The notes under the pieces are model-generated. The model was not told the origin of the DNA, did not search any database, and saw only the letters and a program-made list of their open reading frames with translations. The translations under genes and the position numbers were made by a program. From JAWVFN01 sp963696625 (GTDB lineage Bacteria > Actinomycetota > Thermoleophilia > Solirubrobacterales > 70-9), in contig CAVOKZ010000041.1 in NCBI GenBank assembly GCA_963696625.1, positions 1 through 60,292 on the forward strand: a DNA stretch of 60,292 nucleotides, written 5' to 3'. This document shows, one piece after another, positions 43,623 through 51,297 of the stretch. The first letter of the stretch is position 1, and every line of letters starts with the position of its first letter.

Positions 43623-45467
43623 CTAGGGCAAGCGGCGGCGATACAGCATCCAGCCGCCGGCCGCGATCAGCGACGCCCCGGCGATGCCACATAGGACGAT
43701 CAGGGCGGCGCTGGGGCCGGAGTCGTCGTCGCTCGTGCTGTGCTGAGCGGCCTCGGCGGCTTGGGAGAGCTGGTAGGCCCTGCCGAGGGCGGCGCCATTC
43801 GACTGCTCGTTTCCGGGCGCGGTAGTGCCGCCGCTCGGGGGCGGTGCGGGTTGCGCGGCCGGCGCGCCCGGGGTCGTCCCACCCGTGGGAGCGGGCGCGG
43901 AGGCCGGGGCGCTCGCCGTGCTCGGCGCTCGCGGCACGGGGTCGATCGGATACGGCCTCGAGGCGACCGCCGTCAGCGCCTGGCCGGTGACCCAGACCGG
44001 CGTCTGGTCGCTCGAGGACGAGTAGCGGTAGTGGCCGTCGCCGGCGCGGCGGGCGGCGAGGTACGACAGCGGCGTGCCGCCCTTGCGAAGCGACACCGGG
44101 CCGACGCCGGCCGCGAGCAGGCCCTGGACGGCCCACGCGGTCGACTGGGTATTGACCGGACCACCGAAGGCGAGGGCGAAGCCGCCGCCCTGGTGCTGGG
44201 TGGCTCGCAGGTAGTCGACGCCGCGGTCGAGCGCCGCGCCGCCGCCGCTCGCGGCGATCGCCTGCAGGGCGGCGCCGGTGCTGTCGGCGTCGCTGCCCGT
44301 CCTCGGCGCCAGGCCCCAGCCGCCGTCGGTGTTCTGCGCCGAGCGCAGCCAGGCCACCGAGCGGGAGATGCCCGAACCGGCGCCGGCGGCCTTCATCGCC
44401 AGGATCCCGAACGCGGTGAGGTTGACGGCGCCGTCCCACGAGCCGTCGCCTCGGCGGGCGCGCTGGAGCTCGGCGACGAGGTTGCGGCCCCCGAAGGAGC
44501 GGGCGCCGAGACCTGCGCCGCGGAGCACCAGCACCGTGCGCTCGAGGTCGCCGACCGTGCGGATCCCCGCGGCGTTGGCGCGCAGATAGGAGATCGGAGT
44601 CTTGCCCTGCTTGGCGAAGTCGAGCGGGTTGATCCCCTTGGCCTCGAGCCCCAGCACGGCCCAGCCGGTCATCCCCGGATTCGACTCCGAGCCCGGCGCG
44701 ATCCCGAAGCCGCCGTCGTCGTTCTGGGCGCCGCGCAGCCAGCTCGTGGTCGAGCCCGCGGCGGCGGCTTCGCCTGTGTTCGCCGAGAGGCCGCCGAGCG
44801 AAACCGCCGCGAGAGCGGCGAGAACCAGGGGCAGCGCCGGCTGCCCAGTGGCCGGCTTGGGCAGGTACGTAACCTCGAATCGCTCGCGGAAGCGGACGAG
44901 CATCCGCACCATCGCGGGCCCGGCGGCGAGCGCAAAGGCGATGTTGCCGCTGGCGTGGACGATGTTGAAGGGGATGCTGCGGGCCGAGATCCCCAGGTAG
45001 CGGTCCAGCGACTGCTCGCCGCCGTAGGTGACCATCAGCGAGAAGTCGAGCAGCGCGCCGAAGAGCAGCCCGAGCGCGCCGCAAGCGGCCGCGAGCCCGA
45101 ACCGGTTCAGGCGACGGCGGCTGATCACCGCGATGCCCGCGCCGGCGAGCCCGCAGAGCCCCCACCCCGCCATCTGCCACGGCGTCCACGGGCCCTGGCC
45201 GAGCCAGAGGTTGGAGACCACACCCGCCAGCGCGCCGACCATGAACCCGGGCGCCGCGCCGATCGCGTAACCGGTGAAGAAGACGACGTCGGTGGTCAGG
45301 ACGAGATTGGGGACGACCGGGAACGCGACGCGCCCGGCGACCGCGAGCGCGGCAAGCGCCGCGACCAGGGCGACGATCTGAGACGGCGGCCGCGAGCGCT
45401 CGTACCAGGCAAAGCCCCCGAGCAGGACGATCCCCAGGATCGAATAGCTGGCGAGCTGCCAGGTCAC
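43623..45467 (-). CDS. ECF S component fused to six-repeat alpha/alpha barrel
   Basis: Residues 1-200 form a six-helix ECF-type S component (VPNLVLTTDVVFFTGYAIGA, AGVVSNLWLGQGPWTPWQM). Residues about 230-520 hold six repeats of the prenyltransferase/terpene-cyclase-like toroid, such as SWLRGAQNDDGGFGIAPGSE, WLRSAQNTDGGWGLAPRTG and YLRATQHQGGGFALAFGG. Then come a Pro/Ala/Thr linker and a C-terminal membrane helix. This barrel is the fold of the alpha domain of transcobalamin and intrinsic factor. Behind a cobalamin riboswitch, the substrate is most likely a corrinoid. Starts in a GTGA overlap with ecfA; last gene of the operon. Confidence 0.88.
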   Translation of the reverse strand: MTWQLASYSILGIVLLGGFAWYERSRPPSQIVALVAALAALAVAGRVAFPVVPNLVLTTDVVFFTGYAIGAAPGFMVGALAGVVSNLWLGQGPWTPWQMAGWGLCGLAGAGIAVISRRRLNRFGLAAACGALGLLFGALLDFSLMVTYGGEQSLDRYLGISARSIPFNIVHASGNIAFALAAGPAMVRMLVRFRERFEVTYLPKPATGQPALPLVLAALAAVSLGGLSANTGEAAAAGSTTSWLRGAQNDDGGFGIAPGSESNPGMTGWAVLGLEAKGINPLDFAKQGKTPISYLRANAAGIRTVGDLERTVLVLRGAGLGARSFGGRNLVAELQRARRGDGSWDGAVNLTAFGILAMKAAGAGSGISRSVAWLRSAQNTDGGWGLAPRTGSDADSTGAALQAIAASGGGAALDRGVDYLRATQHQGGGFALAFGGPVNTQSTAWAVQGLLAAGVGPVSLRKGGTPLSYLAARRAGDGHYRYSSSSDQTPVWVTGQALTAVASRPYPIDPVPRAPSTASAPASAPAPTGGTTPGAPAAQPAPPPSGGTTAPGNEQSNGAALGRAYQLSQAAEAAQHSTSDDDSGPSAALIVLCGIAGASLIAAGGWMLYRRRLP

Positions 45468-47107
45468 GCCTCGACCCCCGCGCGCAGCGCCTCGGCACCC
45501 TGCTCGGCCGTGATCACCCCGTCAAGCCCGAGCACCCGGGCGACCTCGGTCGCGAAGTACCAGCCGCCCGAGAGCAGCTCGCCCACCGGCCCGTCGGCGA
45601 TCAGCTCGCCGTCGCCGAGCAGCACGACCCGGTCGGCAAACGCCGCGGCGAACTCGACGTCGTGGGTCGCGATCGCGACCGCGCTCCCCTTCCCCGCGAG
45701 CTCACGAGCGAAGGCGGCGAGATCGTCCTTGCGAGCGCGGTCCATGCCGCGCGTGGGCTCGTCGAGCAGGATCGCGCCGGCTCCCGTCCGCCCCGCCATC
45801 ACAATCGCCAGCGCCAGCCGTTGCCGCTCGCCTCCGGACAGGTCGCGCGGATCGGCGTCGATCGCCCACTCGAGCCCGACCGCGGCGAGCGCCGCCCGTC
45901 CCTGCTCACCGGGCAGCTCCTCGCCGATCCGCTCACGGATCAGCAGATCGCCCGGGTTCTGAGGCAGCAGCGCAACGCCGTCGGCTTCGACCGAGCCGCG
46001 CACCGGCTCAAACAGCCCCGCAGCGACCCGGAATAGCGTGCTCTTGCCGGCTCCATTCCGTCCCATGACTGCAACGGTCTGGCCACGCGCCAACTCCAGG
46101 TCGATCCCGCGGAGCACTTCCTTCGGACCCTCGACGTCGCTGAGCTCAACCCAAAGGTCGCGGATCCGCAGCGCAGCCGCCCCCTCCCGTGTCGAGGGGA
46201 CTGTCCCCTTCTGGCGTGGTGGGCCTTCGCCGGCATCGCCGGAATCCCGCATGGGGACTGCGTATGCGCGGTTTACCCAGGATGCGGGGCCTGTCCCCTT
46301 CAGGGACCGCCGGGCGTCGCGGACGCCGGTCGGCAGGGGCTCGATTCCGGCGAGGTCGAAGAGGCGAGCCGAGGGCGTGGACAGCGGCGGGTCCGAGCGC
46401 AGGGCCCAGGCGAGGAAGCCGCGAGGGTCTCCATCAAAAGCGATGCGGCCCGCGTCCATGGCGACGGCTCGGTCTGCTGCCGCGAGGCAGCGCTCCAGCC
46501 GATGCTCGCAGAGGACGATCGCCACGCCCCACTCTTCGTTGAGCCGCCGCAACAGCCAGACGAGCTCGTCTCCCGACACAGGATCGAGCTGAGACGTCGG
46601 CTCGTCGAGCAGAATCAGGTCGGGCCGTGAGACGAGCGCCGCGGCGATCGCTACTCGCTGGAGCTCGCCGCCGGAGAGCGAGTCGGTGCTGCGGGCAAGG
46701 AGATGTGGGATCGCAAGGGCCAGCGCCACCTCCTCCACCGCCCGGGCGCGAGCAGAATTGGACGCCCCCCGCAGCTCGAGCGGCAGACCGATCTCGGCCG
46801 CGACCGAGGTCGAGACGGCCTGGGTCTCGGGGTCCTGGGAGACGAAGCCGATGCGCGCCGCGAGCTCGGCCGGGCCGTGGGCGCGGGTGTCGAGGCCGGT
46901 CACCTCGATCGAGCCCTCGACCTGGCCGCCGTGGAAGTGCGGAACGAGGCCGCAGGCGGCGCGCAGCAGCGTCGACTTGCCCGACCCCGAGCGGCCGGCC
47001 AGGACGACGAACTCGCCCGGCTCCACCGTCAGGTCGACGCCGGAGAGGGAGTCTGCGGCACCCTCGGGGTAGCGGTAGCCGAGCCCCTCGATCTCGAGCA
47101 CGCTCAT
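45464..47107 (-). CDS. Fused ECF ATPase (EcfA-EcfA')
   Basis: One 547-aa protein with two ABC ATPase domains that energise ECF uptake. First half: Walker A AGRSGSGKSTLLRA, signature LSGGELQRVAIA, Walker B LILLDEPTSQLD. Second half: GRNGAGKSTLFRVA, LSGGERQRLALAI, AILLDEPTRGMD. The linker (about residues 269-304) contains an in-frame REP-like insertion. Overlaps ecfT (ATGA) and the S component (GTGA). Confidence 0.95.
   Translation of the reverse strand: MSVLEIEGLGYRYPEGAADSLSGVDLTVEPGEFVVLAGRSGSGKSTLLRAACGLVPHFHGGQVEGSIEVTGLDTRAHGPAELAARIGFVSQDPETQAVSTSVAAEIGLPLELRGASNSARARAVEEVALALAIPHLLARSTDSLSGGELQRVAIAAALVSRPDLILLDEPTSQLDPVSGDELVWLLRRLNEEWGVAIVLCEHRLERCLAAADRAVAMDAGRIAFDGDPRGFLAWALRSDPPLSTPSARLFDLAGIEPLPTGVRDARRSLKGTGPASWVNRAYAVPMRDSGDAGEGPPRQKGTVPSTREGAAALRIRDLWVELSDVEGPKEVLRGIDLELARGQTVAVMGRNGAGKSTLFRVAAGLFEPVRGSVEADGVALLPQNPGDLLIRERIGEELPGEQGRAALAAVGLEWAIDADPRDLSGGERQRLALAIVMAGRTGAGAILLDEPTRGMDRARKDDLAAFARELAGKGSAVAIATHDVEFAAAFADRVVLLGDGELIADGPVGELLSGGWYFATEVARVLGLDGVITAEQGAEALRAGVEA
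46196..46300. repeat. In-frame REP-like insertion in the EcfA linker
   Basis: GGGGACTGTCCCC (46196-46208) and GGGGCCTGTCCCC (46286-46298) bracket further short inverted arms (GCCGGCATCGCCGG, ATGCGCGGTTTACCCAG). The insert is translated as roughly 35 residues (GTGPASWVNRAYAVPMRDSG, then KGTVPSTREG) between the two ATPase domains without breaking the frame. Confidence 0.75.
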
Positions 47108-47979
47108 CTGCGCCGCCCGATCCAGAACGGCGCCATTGCCGCGAGCGGCAGGGCGGCCGTCAGGGCCAGCGCCGCCGCGTCGGTGTCGATCGCGATCCGC
47201 GGGTAGGTGTCGTAGCCGCCGAGCCCGGCGAGCGCCGCGGCGATTCCGCCGGCGCCGACGAGCAGCGCCAGCGCGTAGAAGGTCCTGTCGTGGCGCGAGC
47301 GGCGCAGCTCGGGCCTCCTCCCCGCCGCCGGCAGCGAATAGCCGCGCAGCTCGAGCGTCGCGGCGACGTCGACTGAGCGGTCGAGCGAGCCGGCGACGAT
47401 TCGCCTCGCCATCGCCGCCTTACCGACGGGAGCCGCCGCCGGGCCGCGCAGGGTCGTCGCCTCGTGCAGGCGCCCGAGGTCCGCCGCGGCGACCGGAACG
47501 AGCCGCGTCACCAGGCTCGCGGTCAGGGCCGAGCGCCGCGCGATCGGCCGCAGAAGCCGCAGCAGCTCGTCGGGGTTGACGCAGGCCGAGTAGACGGCGA
47601 AGACGAGCAGCGTCGCCATCACCCGCAGACCGATCGTCGCCCCGGTGGCCAGCGACTCGAGCGTGACGTTGACCTGGCCGAGCACCGGCGCCGAGCCGAG
47701 GCGCGCGAGCACGGTCTCGCCGCGGTCGGTGACGAGGCCGTTGACGATCGTCATCAGCGCTGCCACTGCCAGCCCCCAGCGCAGCGTGACGAGGACCGTG
47801 CGGCGGGCACCGGCGGCGAACCCGATCAGACAGGCGGAGGCGATCACCGAGCCGATCACGATCGGGCTCCAGAACACGAACGAGAGCAGCGCGAACGAGA
47901 ACAGGAAGGCGAAAGCGGCGGGCGCCGCCGCGTTGTGCAGCGGGTCGCGGCCCGGCCGGTAGGCGAGCGCCGGCCTCAC
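47104..47979 (-). CDS. ECF T component (EcfT/CbiQ-like)
   Basis: A 291-aa membrane coupling protein. Five or six helices, with two cytoplasmic coupling motifs in the xRG pattern (HEATTLRGPA and VAATLELRGYS) that dock on the ATPases; VNPDELLRLLRPIARRSAL matches the helix preceding them. GTG start in a GTGA overlap with the lipoprotein gene. Confidence 0.9.
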   Translation of the reverse strand: MRPALAYRPGRDPLHNAAAPAAFAFLFSFALLSFVFWSPIVIGSVIASACLIGFAAGARRTVLVTLRWGLAVAALMTIVNGLVTDRGETVLARLGSAPVLGQVNVTLESLATGATIGLRVMATLLVFAVYSACVNPDELLRLLRPIARRSALTASLVTRLVPVAAADLGRLHEATTLRGPAAAPVGKAAMARRIVAGSLDRSVDVAATLELRGYSLPAAGRRPELRRSRHDRTFYALALLVGAGGIAAALAGLGGYDTYPRIAIDTDAAALALTAALPLAAMAPFWIGRRR

Positions 47980-48920
47980 GACCCTCCGCCCACCGGCAGC
48001 GACTGCGGCGCGACCGACGGCGTCGCCGCCACCGCGTAATGGTCTTCGAGGTCGTCGTGGTTGAACAGAGCCGCGGCGGCAGCGACGCCGGCCTTGTCGG
48101 TCCCGGTGACGAGCCAGGTCGGCGGATCCTCGCCCCGGCGAACCGCGGCGACGAGACCCGCCCCGGGCCCGTAGCGCTCGGCCTCGCGGCCCGCGGCGTC
48201 GAGGAGGACGAGCTTGCCGCCCTCGAAGCGGGCAAAGACGCCGCTCTGGGCGGGCCCGCGCTCGAGCAGCGCCGCGACGGGATCGTCGCCGGCGGCGTCC
48301 CACGGGCCGACGATCACCCGCAGCGTCGGCCCGACCTCGGGGTCGAGCCCGGGCCCGTGCCCGGCCACTAAGACGTCGGCGTCGACGCCGTCGCTCTCGA
48401 GCGCCCGCCGCGCCGATTGGCACGGCGGCGTGGTCCCGGCGCAGTCGATCCGGGTCGCGTAGCGCTCGCCCCCGAAGCCGTGCTTGAACGGCTCCGGGAA
48501 CGAGCCGACCACCGCCGGCACCCGCATCGCGGCGGTCCAGTCGCGGTAGTCCCACCAGATCTCGTCGCCGTCTGAGATCTTCACCTCGGCCGCGCCGCGC
48601 GGCGACTCGACCCCGTTGACGTAGAAGAACCAGTCGCGGCGCCGGCCGTCGGTCCCGCCACTGGACACGCCGTCGATCGATTGCACGAATCCGCCGCCGT
48701 AGCGGGTGGTTACATCGGCGTGGGCGTCGAGCACGCGGAACACCGTGTCGGACTCGTTGGCGTCGAATCCGAACGAGTCGGCGACCTCGGCCGAGCCGTA
48801 GTCGCGAGTGATCCTCATCTCCGCCGAGCCGGTGCCCGATCCGGGTCCGAGCCCGCACCCCGCGACCGCCGCCGCGCAGAGCAGCGCGACGGCGGCCGCC
48901 GGGAGGCGGAGGGTCTTCAC
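47976..48920 (-). CDS. DUF4430 lipoprotein, transcobalamin beta-domain-like
   Basis: Signal peptide ending AAAVAGC, Cys22 as the lipidated residue, so anchored outside the membrane. Residues about 35-127 form a DUF4430 domain: MRITRDYGSAEVAD, RYGGGFVQSIDGVSS, DWFFYVNGVES, SDGDEIWWDYRDW. DUF4430 corresponds to the C-terminal beta domain of transcobalamin/intrinsic factor. The remaining 185 residues, including CAGTTPPCQSARRALE with two Cys, are unrecognised. GTGA overlaps on both sides. Likely a surface B12 receptor for the ECF transporter. Confidence 0.85.
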   Translation of the reverse strand: MKTLRLPAAAVALLCAAAVAGCGLGPGSGTGSAEMRITRDYGSAEVADSFGFDANESDTVFRVLDAHADVTTRYGGGFVQSIDGVSSGGTDGRRRDWFFYVNGVESPRGAAEVKISDGDEIWWDYRDWTAAMRVPAVVGSFPEPFKHGFGGERYATRIDCAGTTPPCQSARRALESDGVDADVLVAGHGPGLDPEVGPTLRVIVGPWDAAGDDPVAALLERGPAQSGVFARFEGGKLVLLDAAGREAERYGPGAGLVAAVRRGEDPPTWLVTGTDKAGVAAAAALFNHDDLEDHYAVAATPSVAPQSLPVGGGS

Positions 48921-49942
48921 TTCTTGCGGGCCTTCCCGCCGCCGCGGCGGATGATCCGCTCGCAGCTGCTCCGATCGATCTTGTCGGAGCGATCGGCCTT
49001 GACCTTGTCCTTGCCGGCGCCGCATTGCACGCGGTCGCTGGCGCCACCGCGGACGCTGATCGCGTCATCGCCGCCACCCGCCTTGACAGCGTCAGGGCCG
49101 GATGTACCGGTGACGGTGTCGGCGAGCTCGGAGCCGAAGATCGGACGCCCGAGCTTCTTGGCGCAGCGTGAGAGCTTCGCCTTGACGCAGACCGGCAGTG
49201 CCCGCGACGGGATCATCCCGGCCTGGGTGGCCTGAACGACTCCGCTGCCGGGGAGCGTGACGACGGCGTTGCCCTGGGCGTCGCTGGGTCCGGAGGCGCC
49301 GGTCACGCTCGCCCCCGCGACGGGCTTGGTGAAGCCCTTGTCGCTGTATTGGAACACCTGCACCACGAACGGCTGCCCGGGCTTGGCCCGTGCCGGTGCC
49401 TCGAGCGAGAGCTCGGGGAGGCTGGCGTGGCAGGCGAACGGCGGCGTCGTGTCGCAGTTGTTCGGAACCAGCGACCAGAGGATGTCGTCGCCGCGACCCA
49501 CCGCAACCTGGTCGCCGCCGACGCTCACCGACTTGTGGTCGACGCGGAGCTCCCAGAAGTTGACGGCCGTGGAGCTGACGCCGCCGAAACCGCAGATGCC
49601 GAGCCCGAATGAGAACTCGTCGGTGATCAGCAACGGCCGCAGGCCGGCTTGCGTCTGTGACGCGTCGGCGGTAAGGCCGAGCGCGGTCGGACCCGCGACG
49701 GTCACGGGCTTGCCGCTGCCGCCGACCGATCCGAAAAAGCACTTCGCCTGTGGCGAGGTCGGAACCTGGGTCGTATCGGTGTACTGCCGCACGTCGGCGA
49801 GCGTCTGCCCCGTGTCGGTGACGACCCGCAGGTCGGCGGGAACGGTTCCCGCGGAAGCGGACGCCGCGCCGATCAGGGATACAGCGGTTGCGATCACGGC
49901 CGCGGCGGACATGCCGAGCCGATTCAGATGGATTCTTCTCAT
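48917..49942 (-). CDS. Secreted DUF4430-like protein with RTX-like repeats
   Basis: A 341-aa first gene of the operon. Signal peptide (MSAAAVIATAVSLIGAASA). Residues 75-165 resemble DUF4430 (GICGFGGVSSTAVNFWELRV, VAVGRGDDILWSLVP), followed by an Ig-like domain (KPVAGASVTGASGPSDAQGN) and a Ca-binding RTX-like stretch (GTSGPDAVKAGGGDDAISVR, GAGKDKVKADRSDKID). No lipobox, so probably secreted or wall-held. Start MRRIHLN at 49942 after GGAAAGGG; the longer frame would run back through the riboswitch. Confidence 0.82.
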   Translation of the reverse strand: MRRIHLNRLGMSAAAVIATAVSLIGAASASAGTVPADLRVVTDTGQTLADVRQYTDTTQVPTSPQAKCFFGSVGGSGKPVTVAGPTALGLTADASQTQAGLRPLLITDEFSFGLGICGFGGVSSTAVNFWELRVDHKSVSVGGDQVAVGRGDDILWSLVPNNCDTTPPFACHASLPELSLEAPARAKPGQPFVVQVFQYSDKGFTKPVAGASVTGASGPSDAQGNAVVTLPGSGVVQATQAGMIPSRALPVCVKAKLSRCAKKLGRPIFGSELADTVTGTSGPDAVKAGGGDDAISVRGGASDRVQCGAGKDKVKADRSDKIDRSSCERIIRRGGGKARKK

Positions 49943-49980
49943 GAGCCACCCTTTCCTCGAGGGATTTACAAGGCTGGCCG

Positions 49981-50122
49981 GAGGACAGGTCTCCTGGCTT
50001 CCAGGCCCTGGGCCGCGCCTTCCCAGAGCGTCGACCGCTCCAGTGGCTCGTGCGTCAGTAATGCTCTGCCTGGTCACAGTGGCGGGACCGCGCCGGTTTC
50101 ACACCGGACTTCCCTTGTCCTC
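49981..50122 (-). promoter_or_regulatory. Cobalamin (adenosylcobalamin-class) riboswitch
   Basis: On the minus strand GAGGACA (50116-50122) pairs with TGTCCTC (49981-49987) to close the aptamer. Inside are the landmarks AAGTCCGGTGTGAAACCGG, GTCCCGCCACTGT, GAGCCACTG, and the B12 box AAGCCAGGAGACCTGTCC (about 49985-50002). It ends 39 bp before the ATG of the DUF4430 gene, so control is probably translational or through a small hairpin. It would shut the operon when cobalamin is plentiful. Confidence 0.93.
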
Positions 50123-50161
50123 TGACCGTATGTAGCGCTGCAGTCTAGTGCCAGAAACGAC

Positions 50162-50196
50162 GAGGGGCGGCCCCAGATCACTGGGAGCCGCCCCTC
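50162..50196 (-). terminator. Intrinsic-type terminator of the 50227-51054 gene
   Basis: Near-perfect stem: GAGGGGCGGC with GCCGCCCCTC, continued by CCCAG and CTGGG, 4-base loop ATCA, one unpaired A. It sits 30 bp after the stop codon, on the minus strand, and insulates the riboswitch from the upstream gene. No T run. Confidence 0.8.
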
Positions 50197-50226
50197 GCTG
50201 CGAAACGGATAGCTAGATCCGGATCG

Positions 50227-51054
50227 CTACTTCTTCTTGACTGCCTTCGGCTTGCAGGGCTGCGTGGTCGTCGCCGTCTTCGTCGACGTCGTCTGGAAAC
50301 CACTCTGTACGGAGCCGTACGAGAACACCGATGAGGTGTTGAGGATCTTGTCCTTGCACGTCGCGGTGACGTAGCCGGACTTGACCTTCGTCTTCTTGCC
50401 GTTGACCTTCTTGGTGATCGTGAACTTCCTGTTCACGGTCGTATCGAAATGCTTGATGACTTCCAAGCCGCCGCCGAGCTGGCTCGCCGGGATCACGACG
50501 TGGAGACGTGAGCCGTAGGGCTTGCCGAGCGGTGACTTGTCGAGCGTTCCGACCAGGATCTGCGTGGTCGGGATGGCCGGAACCCGGGTGTGGAGCAGGA
50601 GCTGCGGCTTGCCGCCGACCGGGGCTCCGTTGAATGCCGTCACGGTACCCGTGACCGGGCCGATGATGCCGTCGAGGGCGGCCGATCCCGAACCCACCTT
50701 GGCCGACGAGCAAGCAGCGATTGCCTGCTCCGTCGTGGTTCCGGCGAGCTTCGACGCGGGACAGGTCTTCACGGGCTTCGTAGTGAAAATCAGGTCGTTG
50801 TCGAAATCGATGTCCGCGATAGTCGCCGTCGGCGTTGGATTTCCGCTCGTAGCGGGACCGTAGAGGTCCCACCCTGCGTCGGTATCAATGCGGATGGATG
50901 CGGGGGTCGGGGTCTTCTTCGACTTGGACAGCTTCGTCGGCGCCACCTTCGACTTGATGGTCTGGCTGATGACCGCGGACTGAGCAACAGCCGGGATCGC
51001 AACCGCGATCACCAGCAAGCCGACAACCCCGATCAAGTACTTCTTCTTGCGCAT
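50227..51054 (-). CDS. Secreted protein, unknown
   Basis: A 275-aa product with a signal peptide (KKKYLIGVVGLLVIAVAIPA, cleavage after AQSA). The mature protein is Thr/Lys-rich, with VSGKADIDFDND-like acidic patches (IADIDFDNDLIFTTKPVK) and a C-terminal immunoglobulin-like region ending in a basic tail (CKPKAVKKK). Two likely disulfide pairs. Not recognised. AGGAGA lies 8 bases before the ATG. Confidence 0.8.
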   Translation of the reverse strand: MRKKKYLIGVVGLLVIAVAIPAVAQSAVISQTIKSKVAPTKLSKSKKTPTPASIRIDTDAGWDLYGPATSGNPTPTATIADIDFDNDLIFTTKPVKTCPASKLAGTTTEQAIAACSSAKVGSGSAALDGIIGPVTGTVTAFNGAPVGGKPQLLLHTRVPAIPTTQILVGTLDKSPLGKPYGSRLHVVIPASQLGGGLEVIKHFDTTVNRKFTITKKVNGKKTKVKSGYVTATCKDKILNTSSVFSYGSVQSGFQTTSTKTATTTQPCKPKAVKKK

Positions 51055-51297
51055 GAATCTCCTCTCTCGTTTATCGGGGTTGCCGCGTCGTGCTTCCGGC
51101 GCACCCCACCTGGTGTTTCATCGGCAGGTATTTCCTGCTCCTTGACCTATCAGAACACTCTTGCGCATCATTCGCAGCGGTCAAACCTTGGCGGTGGGCG
51201 GCCACTGGACGCCAATACGATCGTAAACCTCCACATTTGCAGGTACTTGTGCCCGCTCAGCGCGACTGGCTACTCAAAATCAAGTAACTTTGCTGAC
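51055..51297. other. Intergenic region downstream of the mce operon
   Basis: 243 bp holding the leader and promoter of the secreted-protein gene and the 3' end of the mce operon. Less GC-rich than its surroundings. No terminator hairpin is convincing. Confidence 0.4.

Noticed and set aside
43740..45962. Plus-strand open frame of 740 codons
   Set aside because: Antisense shadow of the S component and EcfA genes; low-complexity Arg/Gly/Ala translation.
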